Positions 43,524 to 52,802 of a stretch of 64,000 bases of DNA are shown piece by piece. Made by a program: the position numbers and the translations under genes. Source of the stretch: Bog-473 sp963737745 (lineage in GTDB: Bacteria > Actinomycetota > Acidimicrobiia > Acidimicrobiales > RAAP-2); contig CAVTTR010000011.1 of NCBI GenBank assembly GCA_963737745.1, positions 62,001 to 126,000 on the forward strand, given 5' to 3'. The notes under the pieces were generated by a model. That model did no database searches. It was not told the DNA's origin and saw only the letters and a list, made by a program, of their open reading frames with translations. The first letter of the stretch is position 1, and each line of letters starts with the position of its first letter.

Positions 43524-45221
43524 CTAGGTGAGTCCGATCCGGGCCAGGGCGACGCCGGTGAGCACGCAGAGCAGCTCGAGCGCCTGGACGGCCTCCGGCT
43601 CGATGATTCCCGCATCGGGGCCTGCCAGAACCAAGAGGCCTGATGGCACGCCCCGGTCTCGAACGGCGGCCACGAACACGGTGCCGAATCCCTGGTCGCG
43701 CAGCAACCCCATGGGCCCGAAGGTACGGCTGATGACCGGGCCGGCGCTGTAGCTGGAGGCGACATGCGAGACCAGTCCCGCCAACTGCTCGAGCTCGGAC
43801 GCCGTGAGACTGGCGATTTCATCGGCACGAGCCCCGGTCGATCCCTGCTGCACCAGGCTTCCTTTGACACGCGTCCACAGGACCGCCGATTGCAGTCGGG
43901 CCACGGCGACGCTGGCCGTGGCGACCGTGACCGCCAGCTCTTCGAGCGACAGGCACTCGGCGATGCGAGGTGCGTGCCAACCGAAGTCGACCAGCGGTGA
44001 CCCACGCGACGAGCTCAACCCGGTGCGTTCGAAGGCGGCTTCGAGGACGGTGACGGCGGCTCGCACGGCGTCGGCCTGGTGGCTGTCGATCGCCGCCGGC
44101 ACGTCCACGTTCAAGACCCCGACCACTCGTCGTTGGACGATCAGCGGCACCGCGAATTCGGCCACGATGCTGGGGACGGCTTCCCGGTAGCGGGGGTCAG
44201 CGGAGACATCTTGGACCAAGATGGCCTCTCCGGCCGCAAAGGCCGATCCCGTCAGGCCGACGCCCGCTTCGATGCCGTCGAGGATCTGCCATTGGCCGCG
44301 GCCCGAAAGAAAGCGGAGTATTCCGGCTCGTTCCACGTAGACACTCGGCAAGAACTCGAAGTTCTCGCTGAGGTAGGCGGTGACTTCGTCGGCGGCGTCG
44401 CTGGGGTCGAGCGTCTTCTCCACCCGGTCGGCCAGTGATCCGACACCGGTCGCCGCAGTCTCGAGCCCCTCGGCGCGGGGGGCTCCGGCGGCGCGCCAGC
44501 GCCGCGGCTGGGGCCAGCCATCCCCGGGCCGCGCCAGAAGATAGCCCTGCACCAAATCGATGCCGATGGCACGCAAGGCATTGAGCTCTTCGCTCGTCTC
44601 GACGCCCTCGGCCAGCGAGGTGATGCCGCCTTGCCGGGCGAATCCGACCAGACCGCGTAGGACGGCCAATTTGTTCGGATCGCGATGGGCCTTATGGACC
44701 AGGCTCCGATCGATCTTGATGAATTGGGGATGCAGTTGCAGGACGTGCGACATGCTCGAGTAGCCCGCTCCCACGTCGTCGATGGCGAGCATCGTCGAGG
44801 CCGCCGACCACATCTGGAGCCGGCGCCGTAGCTCCTGGTAATCGGAGACCGGCTCATGCTCGGTGATTTCGAGCACCCGCGGGGGAAGCGAATGCAAAAT
44901 GTCGTCGACCCGTGGGTCGAGCAGGGTGCGAGCCGAGAGGTTCACGAAGAGGCGGACGTCTCCCGGAGGCGCTCCGCGCTCGCGTACCGCCTCCAGACAG
45001 GCCAATTCGAGCTCGGTGCGGACGCCGAGGTAGGAGGCATGCTCCAACCATTGGTCCGGGCCGCTGCTGCAGGGGATCGACGTCCGCATCAGCATCTCGA
45101 AACCGAGGATGGAGCCGTCCGCCAGTCTGACGATGGGCTGGGCGGCCATCTCGATGGCTCCGGGCTGCAGGAGCTCTTCGACCAATCGGGTGAGCGAATC
45201 TCCTCCAGCAGGAGCAGCCAC
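43524..45221 (-). CDS. EAL-domain c-di-GMP phosphodiesterase with two GAF domains
   Basis: About 565 residues. The EAL domain comes first (~residues 10-250): QPIVRLADGSILGFEMLMR (EML in place of EAL), FVNLSARTLL, LEITEHEP, LAIDDVGAGYSSMSHVLQLH, FIKIDRSLVHK and LAEGVETSEELNALRAIGI. All acidic metal-binding positions I can check are kept, so activity is likely. Two GAF-like domains follow (SVYVERAGILRFLSGRGQ to ~390, and a second near the C terminus with GFGTVFVAAVRDRG). The start is uncertain: GTG 45221 is in frame; an ATG at 45282 is out of frame by one base. Divergent from the GGDEF-EAL gene. Confidence 0.85.
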   Translation of the reverse strand: MAAPAGGDSLTRLVEELLQPGAIEMAAQPIVRLADGSILGFEMLMRTSIPCSSGPDQWLEHASYLGVRTELELACLEAVRERGAPPGDVRLFVNLSARTLLDPRVDDILHSLPPRVLEITEHEPVSDYQELRRRLQMWSAASTMLAIDDVGAGYSSMSHVLQLHPQFIKIDRSLVHKAHRDPNKLAVLRGLVGFARQGGITSLAEGVETSEELNALRAIGIDLVQGYLLARPGDGWPQPRRWRAAGAPRAEGLETAATGVGSLADRVEKTLDPSDAADEVTAYLSENFEFLPSVYVERAGILRFLSGRGQWQILDGIEAGVGLTGSAFAAGEAILVQDVSADPRYREAVPSIVAEFAVPLIVQRRVVGVLNVDVPAAIDSHQADAVRAAVTVLEAAFERTGLSSSRGSPLVDFGWHAPRIAECLSLEELAVTVATASVAVARLQSAVLWTRVKGSLVQQGSTGARADEIASLTASELEQLAGLVSHVASSYSAGPVISRTFGPMGLLRDQGFGTVFVAAVRDRGVPSGLLVLAGPDAGIIEPEAVQALELLCVLTGVALARIGLT

Positions 45222-45567
45222 CTCGGCGCGCTGCGCCGCACTGCCCCAGCCCAGCGCGTTCCACCTGTGAACGAAGAGCCATGGTTGCCTTTGGTTGGAT
45301 GAGTGATGCCTCACTACGGCGCGAATCTGGATTCTGCTTTCTCGAAGTGGTAGCGGAGTTGCGTCGCGGTTGCGTCGAGGTTGCACGCGTGCTCGAGCCG
45401 AATTGTGATTCTGTTGGGCCGGCACAGAGCATTCATTGTCAGCAGCTCGTGATAATCGGGCCCATGAACTCGGGCGGACGACCAACAAGCGGACCACCAA
45501 CGAATGGGTGAGGCCTTCGTGGAATCTGTTGCTCGCACCGAGCATCCGGAGCCGCCCGAGCGCGTAG
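45222..45567. other. Intergenic region between divergent c-di-GMP enzymes
   Basis: 346 bp with no gene I can support. It holds the control region for both neighbours. A TGATAAT stretch near 45451 is promoter-like on the plus strand. I find no c-di-GMP riboswitch-like structure by eye. Confidence 0.4.
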
Positions 45568-47125
45568 ATGAGGGTGCACTCGGGTCGGCGTGTGCAGTTG
45601 CTCTGGATCGGTTGTGGCGTCTCCCTGTCGCTCATCGGTGTCGCCGCCTCGGCCTACAGCTTCTCGGCGGGCGCGTCGGGTGTGATCCCTGTCCTCTTGG
45701 TCGGCATCATCGTGAGCTTGCTATTCGGGGGGGTGACGTACCGGCTCGGCACGGGCACGGCACGGTGGAGGTTGTTGATCAACCGACGCAACGACGAACT
45801 CCATTTCCAGGCCCTGCATGACTCCCTCACCGGCCTGCCGAATCGCGCCCTGATCATGGACCGCATCGACCAGTTGTTGGCCCGGAATCGCCGCAGCGGA
45901 ACCGTGGGTGCTGCGCTCTACATCGACATCGATGACTTCAAGATCGTCAACGACTCCCTGGGTCACGAAACGGGTGACCGTCTGTTGGTGGCGATCGCGG
46001 CTCGGCTGGCGAGCACCCTACGAGGAGCGGACACCATCGGACGTATGGGTGGCGACGAGTTCGTGGTGCTCATCGACGGCAGTGACCCCATGGTCGCTCC
46101 CGAGCTCGTGGCCGAACGCCTCCTGGACGTGATGCAAGAGCCCTTCGAACTCGAGGGCTCGTTGACGTCCCTCCATGCCAACACCAGCATCGGGATCGCC
46201 GTGGGCGATCGTGCCACCGGCGGCGAACTGCTGCGTGACGCGGACATCGCCCTCTATAAGGCCAAGGCGGAAGGGAAGAATCGATTCGAGTTCTTCCACC
46301 CGAAGATGCAGTCGGAGATCGGACGCCGCCTTCGCTTGGAATTCGATCTCCGCTCCGCGCTCACCGGCGATCAATTCCACCTCGTCTACCTGCCCATCTA
46401 CAACCTTGACGACCTCGCCGGTGGTCGGGGTCGAAGCCCTGCTGCGTTGGCAACATCCGGCCGAAGGCGTGCTGGGGCCCGAGGAGTTCATCCCGATTCT
46501 CGAGCAGACCGGGCAGATCCGTGAGGTCGGTGTCTGGGTATTGCACGAGGCTTGTCGCCAGATGTCGCTCTGGCACTCTCGGGGGGACACCCTGAACCTG
46601 TCGGTCAACATCTCCGCCCGACAGCTCGACGACGATCGGATAGTCGAGCACATTCGACATGCCCTCCATTCGAGCGGGCTCCATCCCAATTCCTTGATTG
46701 TCGAGGTGACCGAAGGTGCCCTCATGCGTGACGGAACTGCGACCGCCCGTCGCATGCGGGCCATTAAGGACATGGGCGTGAGCATCGCCGTCGACGACTT
46801 CGGTACCGGCTACGCCTCCTTGGCCTATCTCCAGCAGTTTCCCATCGACTGCATCAAGATCGACAAGTCGTTCACGAGCGCCATCGCCGCTTCGCCCGAA
46901 TCACTCACCCTTATCCGGACGCTGGTCCAGCTCGGAAAGGATCTCGGTCTCAGAACCCTGGCCGAGGGCGTGGAGACCGTGGGCGAAATGGATCTCCTGC
47001 GGGCCGACCAGGTCAACGAGGCCCAGGGCTTCTTGTTTGCCCGACCACTCGACGCGGAGATGTTCGAAAGCCAGCTGTTGGCGCCGATTCGCCACTCGGG
47101 CACGGGTCCGACGCAGGCCAGCTGA
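45568..47125 (+). CDS. Membrane GGDEF-EAL protein (one frameshift)
   Basis: About 519 residues. Two N-terminal helices (~9-30 and 37-55), then a GGDEF domain (DSLTGLPNRALIMDRIDQLL, ALYIDIDDFKIVNDSLGHET, RMGGDEFVVLIDG) with an RxxD inhibitory site (RGAD) five residues before GGDEF, then EAL (VVGVEALLRWQHP, NLSVNISARQLDDDR, VDDFGTGYASLAYLQQFPID, KIDKSFT, LAEGVETVGEMDLL). Both active sites look intact. The frame loses one base near 46412-46424 between YNLDDL and SPVVGVEALL. Divergent from EAL-GAF; together they can make and degrade c-di-GMP. Confidence 0.9.
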
Positions 47126-47233
47126 GCCCGCAGCCCGATTACCGGGCAGGTCATTGCTCGCGCGTCTACCGTGTGCAGGCGAATTGTTGCACAGCTCAGC
47201 CAACGCAATATTTCTGGCGAAAGGCATCTGCGT

Positions 47234-48008
47234 ATGACGATGACGCCCGCACACGAGGTCTACCGAGAGATCATGACCCTCGAACCGCCGGAGTCCCTCA
47301 CACCCGAGGAAGAGGTCCGGCACAACTACCTCTTCGGCGAACTCTGGACAGCGGCCAGGCCTCGGGCGGCGCGAGCGCCGGTGGGTGACGCTCGTCTGCG
47401 TCGGTTTTGACACCGACCAACAGGCGATGGACGATCAGGTGTACGCCGCCCTCAACAGCGGCGACATGAACCTGAACGAAATGCTGGAGTTCATCCTTCA
47501 CTTTGCTGTCTATTGCGGCTGGCCGAAAGGGTCGCGTCTGGAAGGTGTCGTCCGCGAACAATGGGCACGGGTCCAGCACGAACGTGGCGTGGAAGTGGCC
47601 GAGTGGCCGGACCTCGACAACGACAGCCTCGGGATGAACGACTGGGAGCAGCGACTGCAACGTGGCGAGCAGGAATTCCTGGACGTCAACCTGATCCACG
47701 CACCGGCCCGGAACACCCCGTACCAGCAGGCCGGGATCCTCAACTTCGTCTTCGGCCACGTCTGGCAACGTCCGGGGCTCAGCCGACGAGATCGCCGCTT
47801 CATTACCGTGCCTTGCGTCGGCGTGTCGGAGGCCCCCATGCCGATCATGTCCCACGTGGGATCGGCGCTTCATTCCGGGGACGTCACTCGCCTCGAGATG
47901 GACGAGTTGATCGCGCAATTCTCCGCCTATGCGGGGACACCCCGGGGGGATGTACTGAAGAAGGCAGTTGACGACGACCTTTTCGGAAAGATGCTCGCTC
48001 AGTCCTGA
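47234..48008 (+). CDS. Tandem carboxymuconolactone-decarboxylase-fold protein (one frameshift)
   Basis: About 258 residues with two similar halves. First: RHNYLFGELWQRPGLGRRER then RWVTLVCVGFDTDQQAMDDQ. Second: NFVFGHVWQRPGLSRRDRRF then ITVPCVGVSEAPMPIMSHVG. The repeated xxFGxxWQRPGL shows an internal duplication. There is no AhpD-type CxxC. One extra A near 47350 (after ELW) breaks the frame; removing it joins the halves. A role in aromatic degradation is the family label only; the true substrate is unknown. Convergent with the GH12 gene (10-bp overlap). Confidence 0.82.
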
Positions 48009-49100
48009 GTCGTGCACGCTGCTTGCCGGAGTGAAACTCCCACGTCGAGACAGTACGAGGAAAGCTTGAGGGTGAAATACGTCGAACCTGCTTCGGTCAA
48101 TGAGGCGTTCTGCGGCCCGTACTCCAGACCGAACGGAATCGTGTCGAGCCAGTAATTCGAGCTGAAGTGGTCCCATCCGTAGTTCTTCTGGAGCAGGCTT
48201 CCGACGTCGGAAAGAGCTGCGCTGAGGTCCACGCTGACTGTGCCCCTCCTCGCCCTGTCTCCCTTCCCCAACACCAGCCAGACCGTCCCGCCCCATGGCT
48301 CGGTTTGGCCACCTTGGAACACATTGCTCACATACATCGACCAATCGTTGGTCCCCGCATGAAGCGATCCGTCAACCTTGAAGGGAACACTTGCCTGTCC
48401 CACTTGCTCTGCCGCTGGCAGCAGCGCCCTCGAGTCGTAATCCGTCCAAATCATCACCTCCAATGTCCCGTCCGTCTGACATGGGTCTTTTGTGTCGGAG
48501 TTGTTGAGCCACATGTCATACGCCAGGTCATAGGTGGTCTGCGGGGTCCAGGCCGAATAGGTGGTCGTGCCGATCAGGTCCGAGGGAATGGCACGGACCC
48601 TCATGGGAAGCTTGAGAGCGGCTGATTCTGGCGGAGACGTCGACGCCGAGCACTGGTTCATTCCGTACAGGACACTCGGGTAGCCGCGCACCCACGTGGT
48701 TGCGTTCGACGAGATGCACGAGGAAGCCACGCAGGGCGAAGCCTTCCGGATAATTGCCCGCCACCGTCAGGCTCCCCGTGGAATTCACGGTCATGCTGAC
48801 GGATCCGGCGCTCGACGGGCTGTCGCCCAGGTTCCAGTTGTCGGCATTGAGCTGGGCCGAACCGATATTCGGACCGGAAGCGTCGCAGCCGCGCCTGTTG
48901 GCCGGTCCGCTGTTGCAGGTCGGCGTCCATTTCCAGTTCCCAGGGCTTGTGACGCCGGCAGGCACAAGCGACACGGAACGGATTGAGGCGGGGGGGGAAT
49001 GACCACAGGCACACAGCACCGACGCCAGAACGGTGCATGCCAGGGCGATGCCATAGCGCGGGCGTCGGCGGAAGACGTGCTCCTTACCCGCCTCGCTCAA
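47999..49100 (-). CDS. Secreted lipoprotein with GH12 (endoglucanase-like) domain, one frameshift
   Basis: About 366 residues. Basic start, hydrophobic segment and lipobox-like LASVLCACG predict a lipoprotein. The GH12 pattern follows: LNADNWNLGDSPSSAG, VRGYPSVLYGMNQC, YDLAYDMWLNN, TLEVMIWTDYD (the nucleophile Glu of EIMIW-type motifs) and IPFGLEYGPQN (candidate acid/base Glu), then TLKLSSYCLDV. One extra base near 48731 separates ...YPEGFAL from ASSCISSNATTWVRGY. GH12 enzymes cut beta-1,4-glucans such as cellulose or xyloglucan. Position next to a cellulose-synthase-like gene suggests processing of its product. The GTG start at 49100 is tentative. Confidence 0.7.
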
Positions 49101-49145
49101 AGGAAGGACCAGCGTGGGCCCGGCCCGCGGTTCATTGGAGAGATG

Positions 49146-49850
49146 TCAAAAGAAGTGGATGTACGGATGTCCGCCTCGCAGGACGATGCCCACCACCTTG
49201 CCCACGATTGACGAAGCGGGAACGGGACCCAGTGACCGCGAATCGCATGTATGGAGGCGATTGTCACCCATGAGGAAGTAGTCACCGGCCGGAATGGTCG
49301 TGGGCGCTATGGCCTTCGATCCCAATTGCCCGTCTTGTGCGTTGTACCAGCCGGGCTCCTTCAATCGGTTCCCGTCGATGTAAATCGCATCGCCGATCGA
49401 CCAGATGGTTTGGCCAGGCAGTCCGATCACCCGGAGCACCAGGTTCTGGGCGTTGCCTCCTCGAGCACCGCACACTCGGGCTGTGGAGCGAAACACCACG
49501 ATGCTCCCTTTGCCTATGGAGCCCACGGCGAAGCTCGGTTTCATCGATTCGATCCGGTCACCGATCTGAAGGGTGGGCGCCATGGCGGCCGAGCGCACCG
49601 TGTAGGGCTCGACAAAGCCGCTCCGAAGAATGAGCGCCACCGCGGTCACCACCACGAGAACGATGATCCACCCCGCCAGCACCCGACGACGATGACGCCG
49701 GTTGAGGCGATCGGGCCGTGCGGGCGGGACGGGACCGGATCGCTGTGCGTCGAGCTCGAGGCCTCGCAGCCGATAATCGAAGTCTCGCTTGCGGCGGCGT
49801 GTCGTTGTTGGCGCCGCCGGCGCCGCCGGCGGCGGCTCGCCCACCAACAC
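49146..49850 (-). CDS. Signal peptidase I homologue lacking both catalytic residues
   Basis: 234 residues: basic/Pro-rich cytoplasmic start, one helix (~57-76, VLAGWIIVLVVVTAVALIL), then the S26 domain. Family boxes are present: VRSAAMAPTLQIGDRI (box B), KGSIVVFRSTA (C), LVLRVIGLPGQTIW (D) and MGDNRLHTCDSRSLGPV (E). In active enzymes box B is SGSM and box D is KRVIG. Here the serine position is Ala89 (codon 49584-49586) and the lysine position is Leu139 (codon 49434-49436). Peptidase activity is therefore unlikely. The true start may be ATG 49890 (MTIDPSSETYKRLG) with a base error near 49850. Located between the PilZ and GH12 genes. Confidence 0.85.
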   Translation of the reverse strand: MLVGEPPPAAPAAPTTTRRRKRDFDYRLRGLELDAQRSGPVPPARPDRLNRRHRRRVLAGWIIVLVVVTAVALILRSGFVEPYTVRSAAMAPTLQIGDRIESMKPSFAVGSIGKGSIVVFRSTARVCGARGGNAQNLVLRVIGLPGQTIWSIGDAIYIDGNRLKEPGWYNAQDGQLGSKAIAPTTIPAGDYFLMGDNRLHTCDSRSLGPVPASSIVGKVVGIVLRGGHPYIHFF

Positions 49851-49897
49851 CGAGCCGTTTGTACGTCTCGGAAGAGGGATCGATGGTCATCGCCTCA

Positions 49898-50698
49898 TCA
49901 CGACTCCTTCGCTCCGGCGGTCTCCAGCAGATGCCCGATCCGATCGACCTGCTTTTTGCTCAGCTTTCCGAAAGCCACACCGACGTGGGATCCAACCTGT
50001 GATTCCTTGTGCCAGACGATCGTGCCGCTGACGTTGAGACGCAGCTGGTCCCGCGGCCCGTCTTGCTCGAGAACAAAAGGAGGCTCAATCGTTTCGCCGA
50101 CCATGAACGCACGGTTTGAATCGATGAAGACCCAATGTGCCCCACCCGGACTGAAGTCCACGATGTCGGCAGACACGATGTCGCTCCCATGGCGGATTTG
50201 TGCCACCCCTCCCACCGGAACCCGAGCATGTCGGCGCCGCTCGCTCGCTTCGGTTTGCGCCAGCTCAAGAGACACGGACGCCGATCTGCGATCCCGCATC
50301 CGACGCACCATTGCAAACGGTCCCCGGCGCTCGAGCACGGCTGGGCTTCCGTCCGAGGCCCGCCGGGAGAAGACCGGCTCGAGGGACCAGGCATATACCT
50401 CTGCTCGGGAAAGATTGGACCAGTTGGCGGGCATGCGCCTGATAAGAGGACGCGTGAGTCCGCTGACCTCGGTGTCTAAAGGCAGGGTCGTTCCCCACCC
50501 CGAGGCGATCGCTGAAGCGTGCTCTGTCGTCACTGGAGACGCGCCCGGATCGTAGGGCAGGTCGAACAGACCTATGTCGTCCTGCCAGTCACGACAACCG
50601 GCCGTGATGGCGTGCGAAACGTCGGGCCACCGGATACGCGCCAAAAGGTACGGGTTGGTGCTGTCGCCGAGGACGTAGTACTTCAGCTCTGGCGTCAT
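49898..50698 (-). CDS. Stand-alone PilZ c-di-GMP-binding protein
   Basis: 266 residues. The C-terminal PilZ domain has both c-di-GMP motifs: ERRRHARV (RxxxR) and IVDFSPGGAHWVF (DxSxxG), and ends with GVAFGKLSKKQVDRIG. The N-terminal ~140 residues (YYVLGDSTNPYLLARIRWPD, DWQDDIGLFDLPYDPG) match no domain I know. ATG 50698 is preferred over ATG 50719 because AAGGAA lies just upstream. The glycosyltransferase gene ends 25 bp earlier, so they are co-transcribed. It probably supplies c-di-GMP control to that enzyme in trans. Confidence 0.88.
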   Translation of the reverse strand: MTPELKYYVLGDSTNPYLLARIRWPDVSHAITAGCRDWQDDIGLFDLPYDPGASPVTTEHASAIASGWGTTLPLDTEVSGLTRPLIRRMPANWSNLSRAEVYAWSLEPVFSRRASDGSPAVLERRGPFAMVRRMRDRRSASVSLELAQTEASERRRHARVPVGGVAQIRHGSDIVSADIVDFSPGGAHWVFIDSNRAFMVGETIEPPFVLEQDGPRDQLRLNVSGTIVWHKESQVGSHVGVAFGKLSKKQVDRIGHLLETAGAKES

Positions 50699-50723
50699 GG
50701 CTTCCTTTTCGGTGTCCATGCCG

Positions 50724-52802
50724 CTACGGGATATTCGCAGCCGACACTGGCACCGCGTTCGTGCCATGCGCGGTTGTGGCGTGTTGGGCCGCAGGGGGAG
50801 TGGGCATGGTTGTCCCCGGCGCCGCCAGGACTGCAATTCCCACGCCGGCCGCGGCCGCCAATACCACTGCACCGATCGGACGGGCGATTTTCCATGACCC
50901 TTGTCCCAGAGGCCTCTGACGCAGACGCCTCGCCTGAAAGCGCCTCCTGTACTCGAGCGGCGTCACAAGCTGCGCCCTGAGGTTCCAAAGTGCGGACAGC
51001 GGCGAGCAGAAGTACACCGTGCCCTGCAGCGAGATGATGAATATCAATAACCACGGAGGGTGCCGCAACGTTGAGAGATAGCCAGCGGCGGCATAGAGGG
51101 ACAAGGCCAACAACGTCTCCCAGCGGGTCAATCGGAGCGCCGAGCGCAACCTGTGGGCACTTCCTCCGGTCTTTGACGTCCTGAGGAAGACGCCTTCGCG
51201 TCTCGCCATGCCCTCGATACAAGCGAGAGCCGTGATCCAGGAGGCCGAAAGGCTTATGACGAGTGAGAACACGGCCCGGCGTATGGAGATGGTCGTCCAA
51301 TGTCGTTGGGTCCAGCTCATGCAGAACGTGGCGATGATGATGAGCGACATAGGCAGCAGGGACTTGTCGCCGTCGAGCGGCATCAGGGCAAACTTGGACC
51401 CGGAGAGCAAGAGGCCCGAGATGACCAAAAGGAGAAGGGTGAAGCCGAACATCAGCAGATCCCGAAACCAGCCGAGCGAGGCCATCAGATAGTCCCGGCG
51501 TTGCGCACTCGTCAAATGATTGTCGGGTGACCGATCCCACGGCATGAGACTGCGCCAGTGCAGGCGGAGTATCTGCATGCCGCCGAAACACCACCGGTGG
51601 CGCTGCGTATTCAAGCCGGCAAAGGTGGGTGGAACGATTCCCCGACCGAAGCAGCGCGGAACGTAGAGCCCGGACCATCCGGCCTTGAGGACACGGAGAG
51701 AAGCCTCCGTATCCTCGCTGATGCACCATTCATTCCAGCCCCCATTTTCCACCAAGGCACTGCGCCGGAAGAGTCCCATGGTGCCGACGAAAGGCACCGT
51801 GTCCCGTTCGTTCCGCGAGGACATAACCGCCAAGTAGAAGCCCTGATAGGAGTCGACGCACGCCGTGTAATACGCACTTCCCTCGTAATCTCGGTTGCCC
51901 TCGAAGGTCTGAACGAAGCCGAGGCTCGGATCCGAGAAGTACGCCACCGTTTCCTTCAGGTAGTGCGGCTGCACGATGTCATCGGCATCGATCAATCCGA
52001 TGATCTCCGCCCGCGGATCCGTGTACTGGCGTAAGGCAAGGTTGCACGCACCCGCCTTGTAGCCGGGCCATGGTGCGACGTGGACGAACTTGATCCGATC
52101 ACGACCTCGGCAATATTCCTCTACCGGCTTCCAGAGGGCCTCATCTGTCGTGTTGTTGTCCATGACGATGATCTCGAAGTTCGGGTAGTCCATCTGCTCC
52201 ACTGCTTTGATCGTGTTGATCAAAATTTCTGGAGGTTCGCTGTAGGCCGGGATGTGAATCGACACCATCGGCTGATAGTTCGGATCCGCCGGTGGTATCG
52301 GTCGCGAATGCCGCGTCCGGCAGAGCACGTCGCTGACGTAGTTAATGACGGAATTCCAAACAAGGAAGGCCCCGAGATCGAGCAGGAGCAAAAGGCTCGC
52401 CGTGAGTGCCTCGGCGATCGAGTGCGTCGCCTTGACCGCCACAAGGATGGCGAAAGCGAGAAAGGTGAATCCCGCCGCCGCGTACGAGGCGTAGAAGACA
52501 CGACCGACGACGTTGATATCTGGACGCAACACGATGACCACTATGGAAAAGACGGCGAGGAGGTAGGCCGCCGTCTCCAACCCGGATATGGAGAGGCCCC
52601 AGAACTCCTTCGTGACCAAAACGGATCCGGCTACAACGACAACCGCCCCGAGCGCGCCCAGGAGGACCTCGGTGATCTTGGAGCCAGTCCATTGAAATTG
52701 CAGACCGAGATTGCGGAGAGGGCTGACGACGAGAACGCCCGAGATGACGAGCTGTACGAAAGCCAGGACGAAGAGGTCGTAAATGCTGAACTCATGCAGC
52801 AC
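50724..52802 (-). CDS. Processive family 2 glycosyltransferase, cellulose-synthase-like
   Basis: About 692 residues: four to five N-terminal membrane helices, a cytoplasmic GT2 domain, and five or six C-terminal helices. GT2 processive motifs are intact: VSIHIPAYSEPPEILINTIK, IGLIDADDIVQPHYL (DxD), CISEDTEASLRVLKAGW (catalytic ED) and LNTQRHRWCFGG (QxxRW). The layout matches BcsA except that the C-terminal PilZ domain is missing; a PilZ protein is encoded just downstream. A Pro/Thr/Ala-rich tail follows the last helix. GTG 52802 (VLHEFSIYDLF) is chosen because sequence upstream is not protein-like. The polymer is probably a beta-glucan, but this is inference. Confidence 0.88.
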   Translation of the reverse strand: MLHEFSIYDLFVLAFVQLVISGVLVVSPLRNLGLQFQWTGSKITEVLLGALGAVVVVAGSVLVTKEFWGLSISGLETAAYLLAVFSIVVIVLRPDINVVGRVFYASYAAAGFTFLAFAILVAVKATHSIAEALTASLLLLLDLGAFLVWNSVINYVSDVLCRTRHSRPIPPADPNYQPMVSIHIPAYSEPPEILINTIKAVEQMDYPNFEIIVMDNNTTDEALWKPVEEYCRGRDRIKFVHVAPWPGYKAGACNLALRQYTDPRAEIIGLIDADDIVQPHYLKETVAYFSDPSLGFVQTFEGNRDYEGSAYYTACVDSYQGFYLAVMSSRNERDTVPFVGTMGLFRRSALVENGGWNEWCISEDTEASLRVLKAGWSGLYVPRCFGRGIVPPTFAGLNTQRHRWCFGGMQILRLHWRSLMPWDRSPDNHLTSAQRRDYLMASLGWFRDLLMFGFTLLLLVISGLLLSGSKFALMPLDGDKSLLPMSLIIIATFCMSWTQRHWTTISIRRAVFSLVISLSASWITALACIEGMARREGVFLRTSKTGGSAHRLRSALRLTRWETLLALSLYAAAGYLSTLRHPPWLLIFIISLQGTVYFCSPLSALWNLRAQLVTPLEYRRRFQARRLRQRPLGQGSWKIARPIGAVVLAAAAGVGIAVLAAPGTTMPTPPAAQHATTAHGTNAVPVSAANIP

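Noticed and set aside
45222..45567. c-di-GMP riboswitch in the region between the c-di-GMP enzymes
   Set aside because: No GEMM-like conserved bases or paired stems recognised.
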